Source of the DNA: Vigna angularis
Taxonomy: Eukaryota; Streptophyta; Magnoliopsida; Fabales; Fabaceae
Reading direction: 5' to 3'
Assembly: GCF_016808095.1 (NCBI RefSeq)
Contig: NC_068974.1
Location: 28,256,825 to 28,320,824 of the forward strand
DNA: 64,000 nucleotides
This document shows, one piece after another, positions 36,767 through 49,578 of this stretch; position 1 is the stretch's first letter, and every line of letters begins with the position of its first letter. The position numbers and the translations under genes are program-made. The notes under the pieces are model-generated. The model worked only from the letters and a program-made list of their open reading frames with translations. It ran no database searches and was not told the DNA's origin.

Positions 36767-37810
36767 ATTTGCTAATGTGCGTATCAGTTGGTACATTTTA
36801 GCGATGTGTATCGAGTTTTAGTAGACAAAAACCCTTATATATAATGGATTCTAAGTTTTATGGTCAAGGGTATTTTTATAATTTTCATTCTCAAAATAAA
36901 AAAAAAAACCTGAAACCCTTGCTCACATCTCTCATTCCTCTCAACCCTTTCTCTTTCATCTCTTTCACTCCAACATTTTCTCTGTTATCCTATGGTAGCA
37001 CCAACTGAAAAAAAAATCAGAAATACTGACCGTTAAACAATCTTACAAAAAATGATTTTACAATGAGTTTTCATTTTATAATTTTTGTCTTATATAATTT
37101 TATCCAATTTTCACAAGCATAAAGGAATTGGTAATTGACATGGAAAAAATCAGAAATATTTCCTGTTAAACAATTTCTTACAAAAAATTATTTTATAATG
37201 AGTTTTCATTTTATAATTTTTGTCTTATCTAATTTTCACAAGCATAATAATATCAAAGGAATTGGTAATTGACCTGCAAAAAAATCAGAAACACTCGTTG
37301 TTAAACAATTTCTTACAAAAAATGATTTTATAATGAGTTTTCATTTTATAATTTTTGTTGTATATAATTTTATCTAATTTTCACAAGCATAATGACATCC
37401 GAAGGAATTGGTAATTGGTCTGGAAGGTTTTTTTAGAGATGATGATGAAATTGAAGAGATCTTGAATGAACCTTTGCCTAAAAGTGAATATGTCAATGAC
37501 TCAACTCTTTACAAAGGCAAATTGTTTAACGATAAGTGTTTTTTATTTTTTCAATTTGGGCTACAGTAGGAATGACCGAGAAAAGGTTGGAGTGTGAGAG
37601 ATGAAAGAAAAAGGGTTGAGGGGAATGAAAGAGGTGAGTAAGGGTTTCGGGAGTTTTTTTTTTTTTTTACTTTTGAGAATGAAAATTATTAAAATAACCT
37701 TAACCTTAAAACTTAGAATCCATGATATATAAAGGTATTTTTGTCTACTAAAATCCGGTACACATTGCTAAAATATACCAACTGAAAAACAGGCTTATGC
37801 GCGTTAGCAA

Positions 37811-37813
<3 letters not shown>
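36764..37813. mobile_element. Non-autonomous TIR element inserted in a (TA)n tract
   Basis: About 1050 bp with long TIRs. The left starts GGATTTGCTAATGTGCGTAT and the right, complemented, starts GGGTTTGCTAACGCGCATAA. Both continue through TTTTAGTAGACAAAAA, GGATTCTAAGTTTTA and TTTTCATTCTCAAAA for about 200 bp. TA repeats flank both sides, so the target was probably the microsatellite. No transposase. The core is a triplicated unit (separate entry). Superfamily not assigned. Confidence 0.75.
37003..37420 (+). repeat. Three tandem copies of a ~137-bp unit
   Basis: Each copy contains AAATCAGAAA, GTTAAACAATTTCTTACAAA, ATAATGAGTTTTCATTTTAT, TTTTCACAAGCATAA and AAGGAATTGGTAATTG. Copies begin near 37010, 37143 and 37278. 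They form the interior of the TIR element. Confidence 0.9.
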
Positions 37814-37842
<29 letters not shown>

Positions 37843-37851
<9 letters not shown>

Positions 37852-40800
37852 CTTTATCAGAAATAATTGATATATAATATTAATAATGATGTTGATAGTT
37901 TTTCAGCTAATTTAATTTCTTGTTGAGTTATTATATATTCTTCCTATAATAATTTTTGAGTTTTAATCTAATTGATTTTAGAAATTTGTAAGTAGTAGTT
38001 TTAGAGTGTGTGAGGTCAAAACCTAGAAAAAGAAGCGAAGATAGGAGTAACACGCAAGAGTTTGTTTTCCTATTTTCCTATTAAAATGATGTCCGTTGAA
38101 AATGGACTACCAGGTTTGGACCTAAATTTTTCAATGTTATATTTGGATTGTATAAAAAATATTAAATTGTTTAGCGAGAGTTACAGTGAATTGTTATATT
38201 AATTTTATTTTTAAAATTAAACTATTATTAAATATATCTGTTTAAACTAAATTGGAGAATAAGTAATATACAGTAATTCAAAATAATTTAATTAACTCAA
38301 ATCATAATAATGTCATTCTCTTAAATTATTATATAATTCAGTTCATTTCTTTCTAATCACTTTTTGGATTTAATTATAATAAATATTACTTAGCTATTAT
38401 AATGGTTTAATTAATTTTTAAGTATTTTGTAAATTTAAATATTTTTAATTAAGTTATTATTACAAATTTTCATTTCATATAATATATAAAATGTATATTA
38501 TTCATAACATAACTACTTTTATATTTTCGTCTTGAATTCAAAACCTATAAACTTGCTTATATTTTCTTTAATATCTTCCAATTAGATCAGTTTTTCGAAA
38601 AAGAGTAAATTGATTGATATGTTAGAGAAAATTAGAGATAAAAAAATTAATTAATTGAAAAATTAGAGATAGAAAAACGATAATAAGACCATAATATTCC
38701 GTTGATAATAACATTAAACGTCCAAATATTTAAACAAAAAAAAAACATTTTAAATGTTCTAATAAAGCAAAAAATATTTAATAAAAATTTAATCAAAAAC
38801 ATACAAATTTATAAGAAACTCAAAACATAATTACATCTTAATCTAAATATAATTTTATCAATTAAATTAATTAATATTTTGAAGTTCATTAGGTTCATTT
38901 TTATAGTCTTGGAAGCATTATAATTTTGTCATAATGACCTAGAGCATTTCTTCTACCACCAAAATTCGATAGTCCAGCTTCATATCAAATTTTGAAAATT
39001 TAATTATCTAATGCAATCTTTTTAATTGAATAAGATTTATTAGATGATATATATTTTATCTATCTTAGTACTTTATTAATGGTTTTATAACATAAAACTT
39101 TTCTTTGTTTTAGAAGTATTCATAATGTAAAATCTCAACAAATCTAAGAAAAACATCTCACCCTATGAGAGAACTTGAATTAAAGTCTTATTAGTTAAAT
39201 GATTCAATTAGTGTGAAGAAGTAAAAAAATATAATTATAAAAAAAAAAGAAAAAAAGAGAAAAAAGAATGATGTTGATGTGAGTATGGTTTTGATGATGG
39301 GTTGAGTAGTGAGGCCCAACACGTAACAGATATTTTGATTGAAGAAGTTTCAATTGTTTCGGCTTAACGTTACATGCAGTGATAATGGGCTGATTCAGAC
39401 AAAAAAGAAGCTTCCAAGAAAACAAGGTTTTTCAAAAGTGTCACCTTTTACGTCACGTTACCGTTGGACTCTTACTGGGCTCTCCCCATCGAATGGGCCT
39501 GTTACTTTCCTCCATATTTAAGTTAAGTTTCATTTCAATGTATCTTACTTTTCTACTCTTCCCAAAAATAAAATATGTTATTAAGAAAAGGTTCTTCCTT
39601 CTATGTTCATATTGTAAAAATATTTTATTATAATATTAAATATATTTTAAATTTATTTCTGCTTTAAATTTTAATATATTTTTTTTTAAGTTTTAAAAAT
39701 GAATAAATATAATCATTCTACTTTAACGATATTAATTTTTTTCCAGGTTAAATGACGTTTCAAGTTGACATTTGAGTTTGAATGTATTAAATGGTATTAA
39801 TAATTTAAACTTAAGACTAAAACATCTTTTAACACCAAAAATTTTAAGATGATTGGATTAAAAAGATTATATATTTACATTTTTAAAATTTAAAGATCAA
39901 ATTATATCAAAATTTAAAATATAAATAAATTTTAATTTCAAATCAAAATTTAGAGATTTAACTATTAATTTTATACCTCCAAAAGTTTTCTTGAAGTAGT
40001 GAACCAAATAATTTTTCATTAAATATACTATTTACGAAAAGAAACCTAAAAAAGATTGCACATCAATAAATTACAAACATTTATATAGCATTAGTTCCAA
40101 TTTAAAACTTTTAAAAGTAATAGACAGTCTTATTCTCCTAACCAATATTTTGTTGACATACAATACGTGATTTCAGAATTTTGTTAAAAGATTAAATTTG
40201 TGCAAAGTAGTGGAAGGTTTTAATAGAAATTTGGTGGTGCGAAGGAATAGCATAAGAGTTATCTTTGGAGGTATTTGAAGATGGTGATTGTTATTTTGGT
40301 TAGGTGGTTGCTTGAAATAGAATTATGGCAATTAAAGGTTTTAGCCTGAATACGGATGAGGTTGGTGCTTTATGGTGGTTGGACTTTAAATTATAGTGCA
40401 AATTTAAGATGTCTCGTGGTATCTACTTCCACCGTACAATAACAATTACGTGAACCACTTAATATCTTTTTTATTTCCCATAATCAAACATCAAAACACA
40501 CATACCCATAAGGAATAAATTGAGAGGTAGCCTTTGAATTTGATAGTGATATTTTAACTAGGAAATAAATTACGTTAACAAGAAAATATTTATATTTTTA
40601 AGAATATTGGTCGTTGATTCTGACCATACACAATTTGTTCTATTCATAATTAAAAAAAAAACACTTAAAAAGAGAAAACTTGTAGAATACTGAAAAATAA
40701 AGTTGTGATTAGTTTCTATAACAATAAAAAGAAAAGAGTAAGGAATTCAAATTCCATTTTTATTCATTGATGTTGACCTCAATTTTAAAAATCCTAGAAC

Positions 40801-43800
40801 ATTGTGTTGCCTAAATGTGAAATTATGGAAGAAAGTTTTGGCCAAAAAGCATGGTGGAAGGAAGGAAAAGATGGAATATGCATAGGGGACAAGAATTCAA
40901 TTTTAATGGTGACTTTGTCGATTAGGCTTTGGGTAATGGTTTCTTGTACTCGCATAATTGATGAAGAAGCCAGAGTGGGATACCTTATAGCAATCACACT
41001 AATTTAAGTTTTGGTGGAAACATCAAACATGGCGTAAGACATTCTTTTTTCTAATTTATTTCCTTGACAAAGGAAAAATTAAGAGAAAGATAATATAAAT
41101 AAGAAAATAAAGTAAAAAAGAAAGTGTTTCCCAAACGAATATAAATAATGACTAAAAGGTGAATTAAGTTTCTTTATATATTTATACAAGTGAAAAAAAA
41201 GACAATTATACATATATTTTTAAAAAAATTATACAATACATGTAATGAATGTGTTATGAACTCATTTTATCGATTATTGAAATGTTCAATCAAAGTAATC
41301 TAAGAAAGAAACAAGTGTTAAAAGTTAGTGAAGGTCTAAGTGAATAGGAAAATGAAAATAATAGTATATAAAAGGAAAAGGTACGTAGTGTGGGAGGTTA
41401 CATTCTCTTTTACAGGGCATAGGTATAGGTGACTCCCCACCCTAATCAAACAGCGCATGCAAGAGGCAAAGTTGGTACAATATAATCTCCAAAACTATTG
41501 GATATTTTGTTATTCTTAATCTTCTTTAGTTAAATATTCTTTAACACAAACATGTATTTTACCAAACAATTTACAGATATTTCAAAAATACTTAGACCTG
41601 GGAAAACTCCAACTCGCATGTATTTTTTGTTATGTCCCTATGCTTATAATAACACCTCTAAAATGTACTACTTTTAGAATAAAACATCGAAAATAAATTA
41701 TAATTTTACATATATGACGCACACCACTCCTATGCTATAATGTCCATGAAGCATGATGGAAAGATACATTCTTTATAATGAAGTTAAGACTAAAACCCAA
41801 TCATGTTATATCTTCCACTCCTCTTCTTGTTTAATTGGTTATCAACCTTTCCTAATAAACAAAAGAAAGTCAATTATGTCTCTTATTGTTTTTCATAGAT
41901 ATTAGATATTTATATACCAAAACTCATCATAGAAAAATACATAATATATCTTACCATAGATTTCATTTCTCAAAAGCATGTACTCATTATTATACAACAA
42001 ATAAATATTCGTGGACTATTTATAAGAATATTTACATCACTTATTCAATTTTTAGTAAGACAACTTTTCCTTTTTCCTAATTCTTTATGTTAAAAAGGAG
42101 AATATGGAGCCATCCACCCCTCCACTGTCTTTTATTTTAAAAGATAAAAATGGGCCAATGATTTCTTAAACTTCTTGGATCCGCTCCTGTGATTTACATG
42201 ATTTAAGATTATTTAAAGTTGAAAGTGTAAAACTTTTACGAATTTAATATTTGTTGTGCATGCCATTCGTATGGTTATGAGGAAAATCTATAATCATGTA
42301 AAATATTTTATTGTGACGGAAATGTGTAACAAAATTCTAATTATATTTGAATAAAAGATTGATAGAGTTATAAATGAGTTAAAAGTCCAATATTAAGTAT
42401 AAAGAAGAAAATTGAATAATGTATATGAAAAAAACTACAAATATTAAATTTTAAGGTTTGTATAGTTTGAAAATAATGTCATGATTTCTTAAATATAGAA
42501 CTCATAACATATGATGATGAATCTCTTGAAAATTGAACATTAGTTCTAATTTAATTTTATACAATTAGTTTGTAAATAATATTTACATTTATTCGTATAA
42601 TTTAAATCTATTATTTCTAATGTTATAAAATCTCGAGCAAAATGTCCTTTTAAAAAGCAGTAGAAAAAAAGAATTAGAAAGAGATATAATTTGAGTAGGC
42701 AGAAGGAAAAGTAGGAGGATTAGAAAAACCGTGACATAGACACGTAGGTAGAAAGCAAGATTGAAAAGTAAAGAAAAGGTTAGACAAATTGTTGCAAAAG
42801 TTGAAGAGCATAAATAAAAGTTGAGAGAAAAGTGTGTAGAAAAACTGAAAAAGACTATGAATTCTTGCTATCCAATCGCATCAATGGAAAATTATAATGG
42901 TGAAGATTATTTAATAAAAAATTAATAAAGGAAAAGCTAAGTGGCACTATTAAAAGAAGGTGGATATCCGTGATGTGTCCACTTTATTCACTGTGAAAAG
43001 GACTGGGTGTACATGATTCATAAACTAACAATAATTGCCAAAATTTCAAAACATTATTAAAATTGTGGAAAAATTAAATTCTTAAAGAAATTAAGAAGTT
43101 TACTTTCTTCATTTCTATAAGTAATTTAGTTGTTTGTCATTCACATACGTGTAATTTAGTTGTTATTCATATATACACATGTACTGTGTTATTGTTGTAA
43201 AAATTGATCACATTGATCTAGTTGAAATATTAGGTTGTTGGGTTGATCACGTATGCATTAAAAGTTTTTTTTTTTTTAAATATTACACAAATCCAATATA
43301 ATTACATAAATTTATTATAAAAAATATTAATTTATAAAATAATAAATAAAGTTTAATACAATGTAATTTCGTGGTTTAATTTAAGCATTACTATGGTCAA
43401 TTAGTTAATATCTAAAATAAATTATTAATAATAAGATAATTTTTCAGCAAAAGTTTAACAGTACAATTCTATCAAATAACATTTAGGTCATTTAGAAAAT
43501 ACTTAAAATTAGAAATAGTTTTTATAAAAGACATTATATTATTTTATTATATGAATTATAAATAAAAATTAATTAATCAAGTTTTATTTCATAAATTTTA
43601 TTATTTCTCAAAGTATTTTTTTTCTTTTATATTCTCTAGTTTTTTACCAATTTATTTGTCTATTTAAATATTGGAGTTTGTCATTGGAGTACTGGTAAAG
43701 AGTGCTACGATCCTATCTTATCAAAATATTAAATATAGTAAGTTCATCTTTTGTCTTTCTTTTTAGTCTTTGGTGAATTTGTCTAAATGTGGCATGTTTT

Positions 43801-44280
43801 ATTGTTGCATGTTTCATCCAAAAACTTAAGATGAATCTTTATTCGATTAGGATTGCTAAGAGGTGCTTAGATAATTCATCTAAGTTTTTTATGTGAAGAT
43901 ATTGCATCTTGTATGAGTAGAGATATTTAAAAGTAGGTGAATTTTTGTGTTAATAACTTATAATATAGGTAACAGAAGCTAGTTATTTAAATTATTATAT
44001 GATTTTTTATGTTATGATTGGTTGAATTAAAGATACATGATATGTAAGTGGTGTGATGATAGGAGTATAGTAATGTTGGTTGTGTTGTGATATGTTAAAT
44101 TATTGTCTTGATGATGTGAATGGAATAAGTTGTATGTGATTAAGGACCAAAGTGATAATAGGTACATCAATTTCAAATAAATTGATTCTTGGTGATTGAT
44201 TTTGAATTGATTTATAGCTATTGTGGTTGGTAAAACAAATAAAAACACCTAATGGAATCAGTTATGAAAAATTGATATAC
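37843..44280. other. AT-rich spacer
   Basis: No gene recognised. One MITE at 39615-39975. Short open frames (for example 39339-39521 and 40804-41007) have no family motif and no gene-like context. Confidence 0.6.
39615..39975. mobile_element. MITE, second family copy
   Basis: Imperfect inverted ends (CTTTAAATTTTAATATATTT on the left; AAATTTTAATTTCAAATCAA and AATTTAGAGATTTAACTATT on the right) around GTTGACATTTGAGTTTGAAT. Ends approximate. Confidence 0.5.
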
Positions 44281-44399
44281 TCTACATAATTCTAGTTTTA
44301 TGCAAACTCGTTGGGTTAGCCAAACCATTGTTAAGCGAAAATGAAAATTCTAAAATCCAGTGACAAATTTCACTCACTAAGCCAATCATAACTTGTTCG

Positions 44400-44490
44400 A
44401 CGAGCCTAGTGAAACGAGCTCGTAGAGCCTTGGTTGCTTGGTGAAACGAGCTCGTAAAGCCTTAATTGCTTGGTGAAAAGAACTATCGAT
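44400..44490 (+). repeat. Tandem repeat of about 32 bp
   Basis: GTGAAACGAGCTCGTAGAGC plus CTTGGTTGCTTG occurs about two and a half times. It may belong to the LTR or untranslated part of the gypsy element to its right. Confidence 0.7.
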
Positions 44491-45399
44491 GGACGAAAAA
44501 TATTTTGAAAAATATAGAGAGTAGTCACTAATGGATGGTTTTTGGACGACCCATTCCGTGTTGAGTGAAAATTTATTTTAGAAAATCCAAAGAGTTCTCA
44601 AGGAACTAGTCGCTAGGCAACCTAAAGTCTCACTGAGTGAGTGAACCTCCTAGAGGTAGTCATTAGGTGAGTGAGAGAGGTCAATGGGTGACCCTGTTTT
44701 TTTTTTTTTGGAAAACTTCCCATTGTTCTTGTTGGGTAAGCTAAAGAGATCGCTTTACGAAAGAGGGGAATTTTGGGAAGGAAAATGATATTCTTTTAAA
44801 GAGAGAAAGTGTTATAGGTTGAGTAGAGCTTGGGTAGTGGCTAGAATATAATAAGATATTAAATGTTTTGTGTATGTGATATGTATAAAGTATTTCCATG
44901 GAAGTGCTCTCTTGTGTGGCTTAGGATGTGTATTGAATAGAGATTTCTTAACAATATTATCCAGACTTTATTATGATATAATCCTGCCCAGGAAAGAGTA
45001 CGGTCATTTTTGAATTTGAATCCTTAAAAGGCACAACAAATATAAATCAGAGAAGAATGTGAAATAAGACCGAGATAGGGATGCCACAATCTAGTAGATG
45101 ATAAGTTAAGTGTAGATTCGCTATAAAGATGTTAATCTTTTGATAAGAATGAGAGTTATAATCCAAGAACCAAGAGAATCCTCTCTCAAAGAATTCAAAT
45201 GGATATAATGACTCAAAAGTGTCTAAATATATATTTGGTGCCCTTATATATAGGTACAAATGTTTAAGGTACCTAAGAAATCTTAAAAGAAAGCCTAAGG
45301 ATATCATGCCCGAAAAATAACTTGAAAATTTTAAAAAATGAATTATTTGTAATTAAAAGAAAATTATAAATATTTTTAATTGTCTAAATTATTGTATAT

Positions 45400-48310
45400 T
45401 TATGCTCAAAGTTATGATTTTCATGTCCCTTGAATTCCAATCTTTATTGAGCATCATGAGTCTCGAGGAGATTTGTTCTTCCAACTCTTTGTTCCTTGAC
45501 CTTGTCATAGGTCTTTTGAATTGCAATAATGTTTTCTCAAGTTCTTCTTCTATAGGATAAGGGGATAGTCTTCTATCATTCCCTCCTTTTTGAAGTGAAT
45601 TTTTCCTCAAATTAGTACCTACATTAAATGGAGACAAGTCATTAATGTTGAAACTAAAACTCATCCCAATAATCATTAGATGGTTCAACTATGTAAGCAT
45701 TATCATTAATTCTCTTAAGAACTTGAAAAGGTCCATCTCCTCTAGGAAGGAGCTTAGATTTCCTTTTGGAAGGAAAGCTCTCCTTCCTAAGGTGTACTCA
45801 CACCCAATCTTCGGGCTCAAACTTCATATTCTTCTTCCCTTGGTTAGCCTTAAAAGTCAATTTCTTCATCTTCTTTTCAATTTGTTCCGTCACTTCCTTA
45901 TGCAAGTTCCTAACAAAAGTAGCTTTGGTAAGACCATCTTTGTTAGTCATAAAATCAATATTATGCCAAGACAAAAAGTCTAAGGAACTTAGAGGGTTAA
46001 AACCATAAACTACCTTAAATGAAGACATACAAGTAATAGAATGAACTACCCCATTATAAGCAAATTTTACATGAGGTATTCATTCCTCCCAAGTTCTCAA
46101 ATTTTTATTTATAAAGCATCAAAGGACTTGAGAAAGATTATGATTTACTACTTCAGTTTGTCCATCTGTTTGAGGATGACACGTTGTGAAGAAGAGAAGT
46201 TTTGTACTTAACTTACCCCACAATACCTTCCAAAATTGGATAATAAGTTTTATATTTCTATCTAACATAATGCTCCTTGGAATAAAATAAATTTGCTACA
46301 TGGTTGGCGTCATCACTCTTATGGCAGTTAATGAAGTGAGCCATCTTTGAGAACCTGTCTACCACAACAAAAACATAATTGTTTCCTCCTTTGGATCCTT
46401 GAAGTCCTAAAACAAAATCCATAAAAATATTGGTCCAAGGAGAGTCAAGAATAGGTAATGACATAAATATTCCATGATGCATAAATTTAGATTTAGCACA
46501 CTTATAAGTAATGCATTTATTACAAAAGAAAATCAAATCATGTTTCATGTAAGGCCAAAAGAAATTATCATGTAATATATCCAATGTCTTTTGAATCCCA
46601 AAGTGTTTCATTAACTTCCTTAATGAGCTTCTTTGACAAATAATTCTCTCATTGACCCTTTAGGCACACATAATTTAGTTGTCTTAAAAGGAAAGTCATA
46701 TTATAAAATTCATTAAAAGTTCCTTTTTCACAATCTTCATAAGTGGAATAGTTTCTCACTATCCTTTCAACATTTTCTAAAATAGGCTATAGGTTGTCTT
46801 TCTTACAAGATAACACCTCTTGTGCTTACATTTGAAGCATCACACTCTACCTCAAAATATTTTTCAAAATTTGGTGAAGCTAAGATACACTAGTACAAAT
46901 ATATCATATAACGTCGGTGTTTTTTGACCTTTCACATCGAAATTAAGGCCGACGTCAGATAAGGAAACGTTAAAATGACGTTGAATTTAAAAAATTTGAC
47001 GTTACCTTAATTAACATCAAATCTTGTTAATATACAACATTAATCAATTTTTTTATTTTTTTTAATTAATTGTGATCCTTTGTGATACTTTTTTACAACT
47101 CTACGAAGACCTCAAAAATAGAAAAACAACAAATTTCAGTTTTTGGTATTTTATAAAGTACGAACTATGAGCGTGCAATGTAGTATCAACAACAAATAAG
47201 TTCAACCAAATAACAACAAGCAAGTTCAACCAAACAACCACAACAAACAAGTTCAATCAAATAACAACAAGAAACAAGTTTAACAAATAAGTTCTTCAAA
47301 ACAAAAACGAAAACTATTTTAAAAGGTGTGTTCGTCAGAATAAAGTGTTGTCACCCGTGAAAGAGAAAGCAGAATGCGCCTATGAAGGACAAAAACACGA
47401 AAATAATTAGTCAAAACAAATGAAAATAATACCTAAAGTAGTTATTTAACCTGCGTTTGTATCAAATGAAGGAAAGATTACATGTGATGGTCGTCAAACT
47501 TCGTTCGAGAAATGTTTGAGCAGAGAAAAAGGTCTCGCGCGCTAAGATAAAGTGAATGAATTTTCAATCTCCCGCTTAAATTGTTATTGAATTCACTAAC
47601 ATTTTGACGTCTAACGCTAGGGCATTTGACGTTTTATAACCTTTTGACGTCTAACGCTAGGGCATTCAACGTCATACGTAAGTATAGTTTTACCTTCGGG
47701 CCAAACATTTTTGCAAAGCTTATCCAGTAGGACGTCAAACATCTCAATATTCGACGTCTTATAAAAAATTGACGTCGAATTACAGTTCTAAACGACGTCT
47801 AATAATTGTATTTATTTACAAAAATGCCACCGGTCATTTTTAACGTTAGCTTTTCAATGGTTGGACATTTAATGCGTGACGTTATACGTTGTTTTTGTAC
47901 TAGTGATAAGTGCATGCATGAGTTTGTGTTTGAGACTATCAAAAGCCTCTAGTTCCTTTCCCCACTTAAACCCCACATCTTTCTTAATAATTTCATTTAA
48001 TGGGGCTGCTATGGTACTAAAACCCTTGACAAACATCCTATAGAAATCAACCAAGCGATGAAAACTTCTCACCTCATTTACATTCTTATAAGTGGGCCAA
48101 TCCCTGATGGCCTTGACTTTTTCTTTATCAACTTGCACTCCTTTAAAGCTAACTACAAAATTTAGGAAAACAACTTCTTTTGTAGAAAAAAAAAGGCATT
48201 TTTCCAATGAAACCCACAACATTCACCTTAGGTTGTCTTCCAACATACTGACTTGGGTTGTTCTTCGAAACTCAAAGCTTCTCCTTCAACACTCTCAATA
48301 ACACTTTTAA
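45400..48310 (-). pseudogene. Ty3-gypsy pol remnant (RT end, RNase H start, integrase), split by a CACTA
   Basis: Reading leftward: the end of reverse transcriptase (FLNFVVSFKGVQVDKEKVKA, IRDWPTYKNVNEVRSFHRLV, FYRMFVKGFSTIAAPLNEI), the start of RNase H after the 46888-47905 insertion (ASPNFEKYFEVECDAS), the integrase zinc-binding domain (HFGIQKTLDIL, CITYKCAKSK), the integrase core (MDFVLGLQGSKG, FVVVDRFSKMAHFI, TCHPQTDGQTEVVN) and a C-terminal region with FKVVYGFNPL and EPEDWV. There are several in-frame stops (for example TGA at the NHNLSQVL position near 46110) and missing pieces. No gag or clear LTR was found. It cannot encode an active element. Confidence 0.87.
46888..47905. mobile_element. 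Non-autonomous CACTA inserted in the gypsy remnant
   Basis: Left end CACTAGTACAAATATATCAT at 46888. Right end, complemented from 47905, CACTAGTACAAAAACAACGT. Perfect TSD ATA (46885-46887 and 47906-47908). Subterminal regions hold repeated GACGTC/AACGTC motifs (46915-46990 and 47600-47880). No coding is recognised in the core, which carries short CAAGTTCAACCAAA repeats near 47195-47285. Removing the element and one TSD copy rejoins the gypsy frame. Confidence 0.95.
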
Positions 48311-49215
48311 TATGCACGATGCACACTCCAAACATAGTAGGGAGTTTATATATGAGTAAAGCACTTATTATAAAGCAGCAATGCTACCTACCAATAGTTA
48401 ATGGTGTGTAATGGTTATGTGAAGGAGTCCAACAAGTCAACATTTTTCAAACTTTCCATAATGTACATTCATGAATCTTTTTCCTCTTCGTTCAAAAATT
48501 TCTGCCATTCTAGCTCAAAGCAAAACCAACATTATTCATGGAAAAGAAAAGATACACGTGAACTCATCCTGGCAGCAAAGAAAGGTTAGTGGAATTGATT
48601 CCTCCTCACTTGGAATCAATTACACAGTTTAACCTAATATGTTTTGAAGTAAATATGGTAATGGTGCAGGGTCATTTCGGAATTTCCTCACCAATCCACA
48701 CAAATCGAAGCAATTTTGAAGGATTGTAAAACCTCACACATCCCTCAAATTCGCACTCTCACTCGCTCTACAATCAGCGCAAACAAACAACTCAAATCCT
48801 TGCACATTCATCTTCACATATCCATGTGAATAGTAACATCCACGAAAAGGAACACATTGTTAGTGATTGAAATAGTTAAAGTAGGAAGTATATGAAAATA
48901 AGTGTCTGAATTGCAATTTAAACTTGTTAAGAATATTGTTAATGATATGAAATTTGGTTAAATTTTATTTGTTTGAACTTCTTGCATAACTTTTTCATTT
49001 TTTTATATTTTCTATTATTTTCGTTTAAGTGCATTGTTCTGGCTTGAAGTAAAAATGTGACAAAATAAAGTAAAGTTTTCTCAATTAATAAGAAAAATAA
49101 CAAATATTCTTCTTTTATATACTTTTATTTAAGTTAGACATTTTCACTAAATATAAATTCTTGATAGGTATATTATCGCTACAACTTAAAATCTAATATA
49201 AACTTTTTTTAATTA
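48311..49215. other. Spacer
   Basis: No gene recognised. Confidence 0.55.
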
Positions 49216-49578
49216 GGGTTAAGTATGGTTTTAATTTCTGAACTTTGATGCAAAATTAAAATTTATTTATGTCCGAAATTTTAATACATTTTGATCTTAA
49301 ACTTTCAAAATGAATTAATATAATCCTTTTTAATCCAATTATATTTTGTGTCAAACGCGTTTCATGATAGCATTTAGATTGTTTATATCATTTGAGACGT
49401 TTTCATTTCAATATCTACTAGAAAACACATTTGACAAATGAAAAAAGTTGAATGTAGTTGGATTAAGAAGAATATATTAATTTAATTTTAAAATTGAGAA
49501 ACCAAAATATATTAAAGTTTTGGACAAGAACTAATTCCAATTTTGCATCAAAATTAAGAGACTAAAAACATATTTAAT
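49216..49578. mobile_element. MITE, third family copy
   Basis: Inverted ends: GGGTTAAGTATGGTTTTAAT with TTTGATGCAAAATTAAAATT on the left, and AATTTTGCATCAAAATTAAG with ACTAAAAACATATTTAATTA on the right. The core resembles the copies at 27000 and 39615. No clear TSD. Confidence 0.65.

Noticed and set aside
40794..41007. Overlapping 67-codon frames on both strands
   Set aside because: Isolated in spacer, with no motif, promoter or splice context that I can support.
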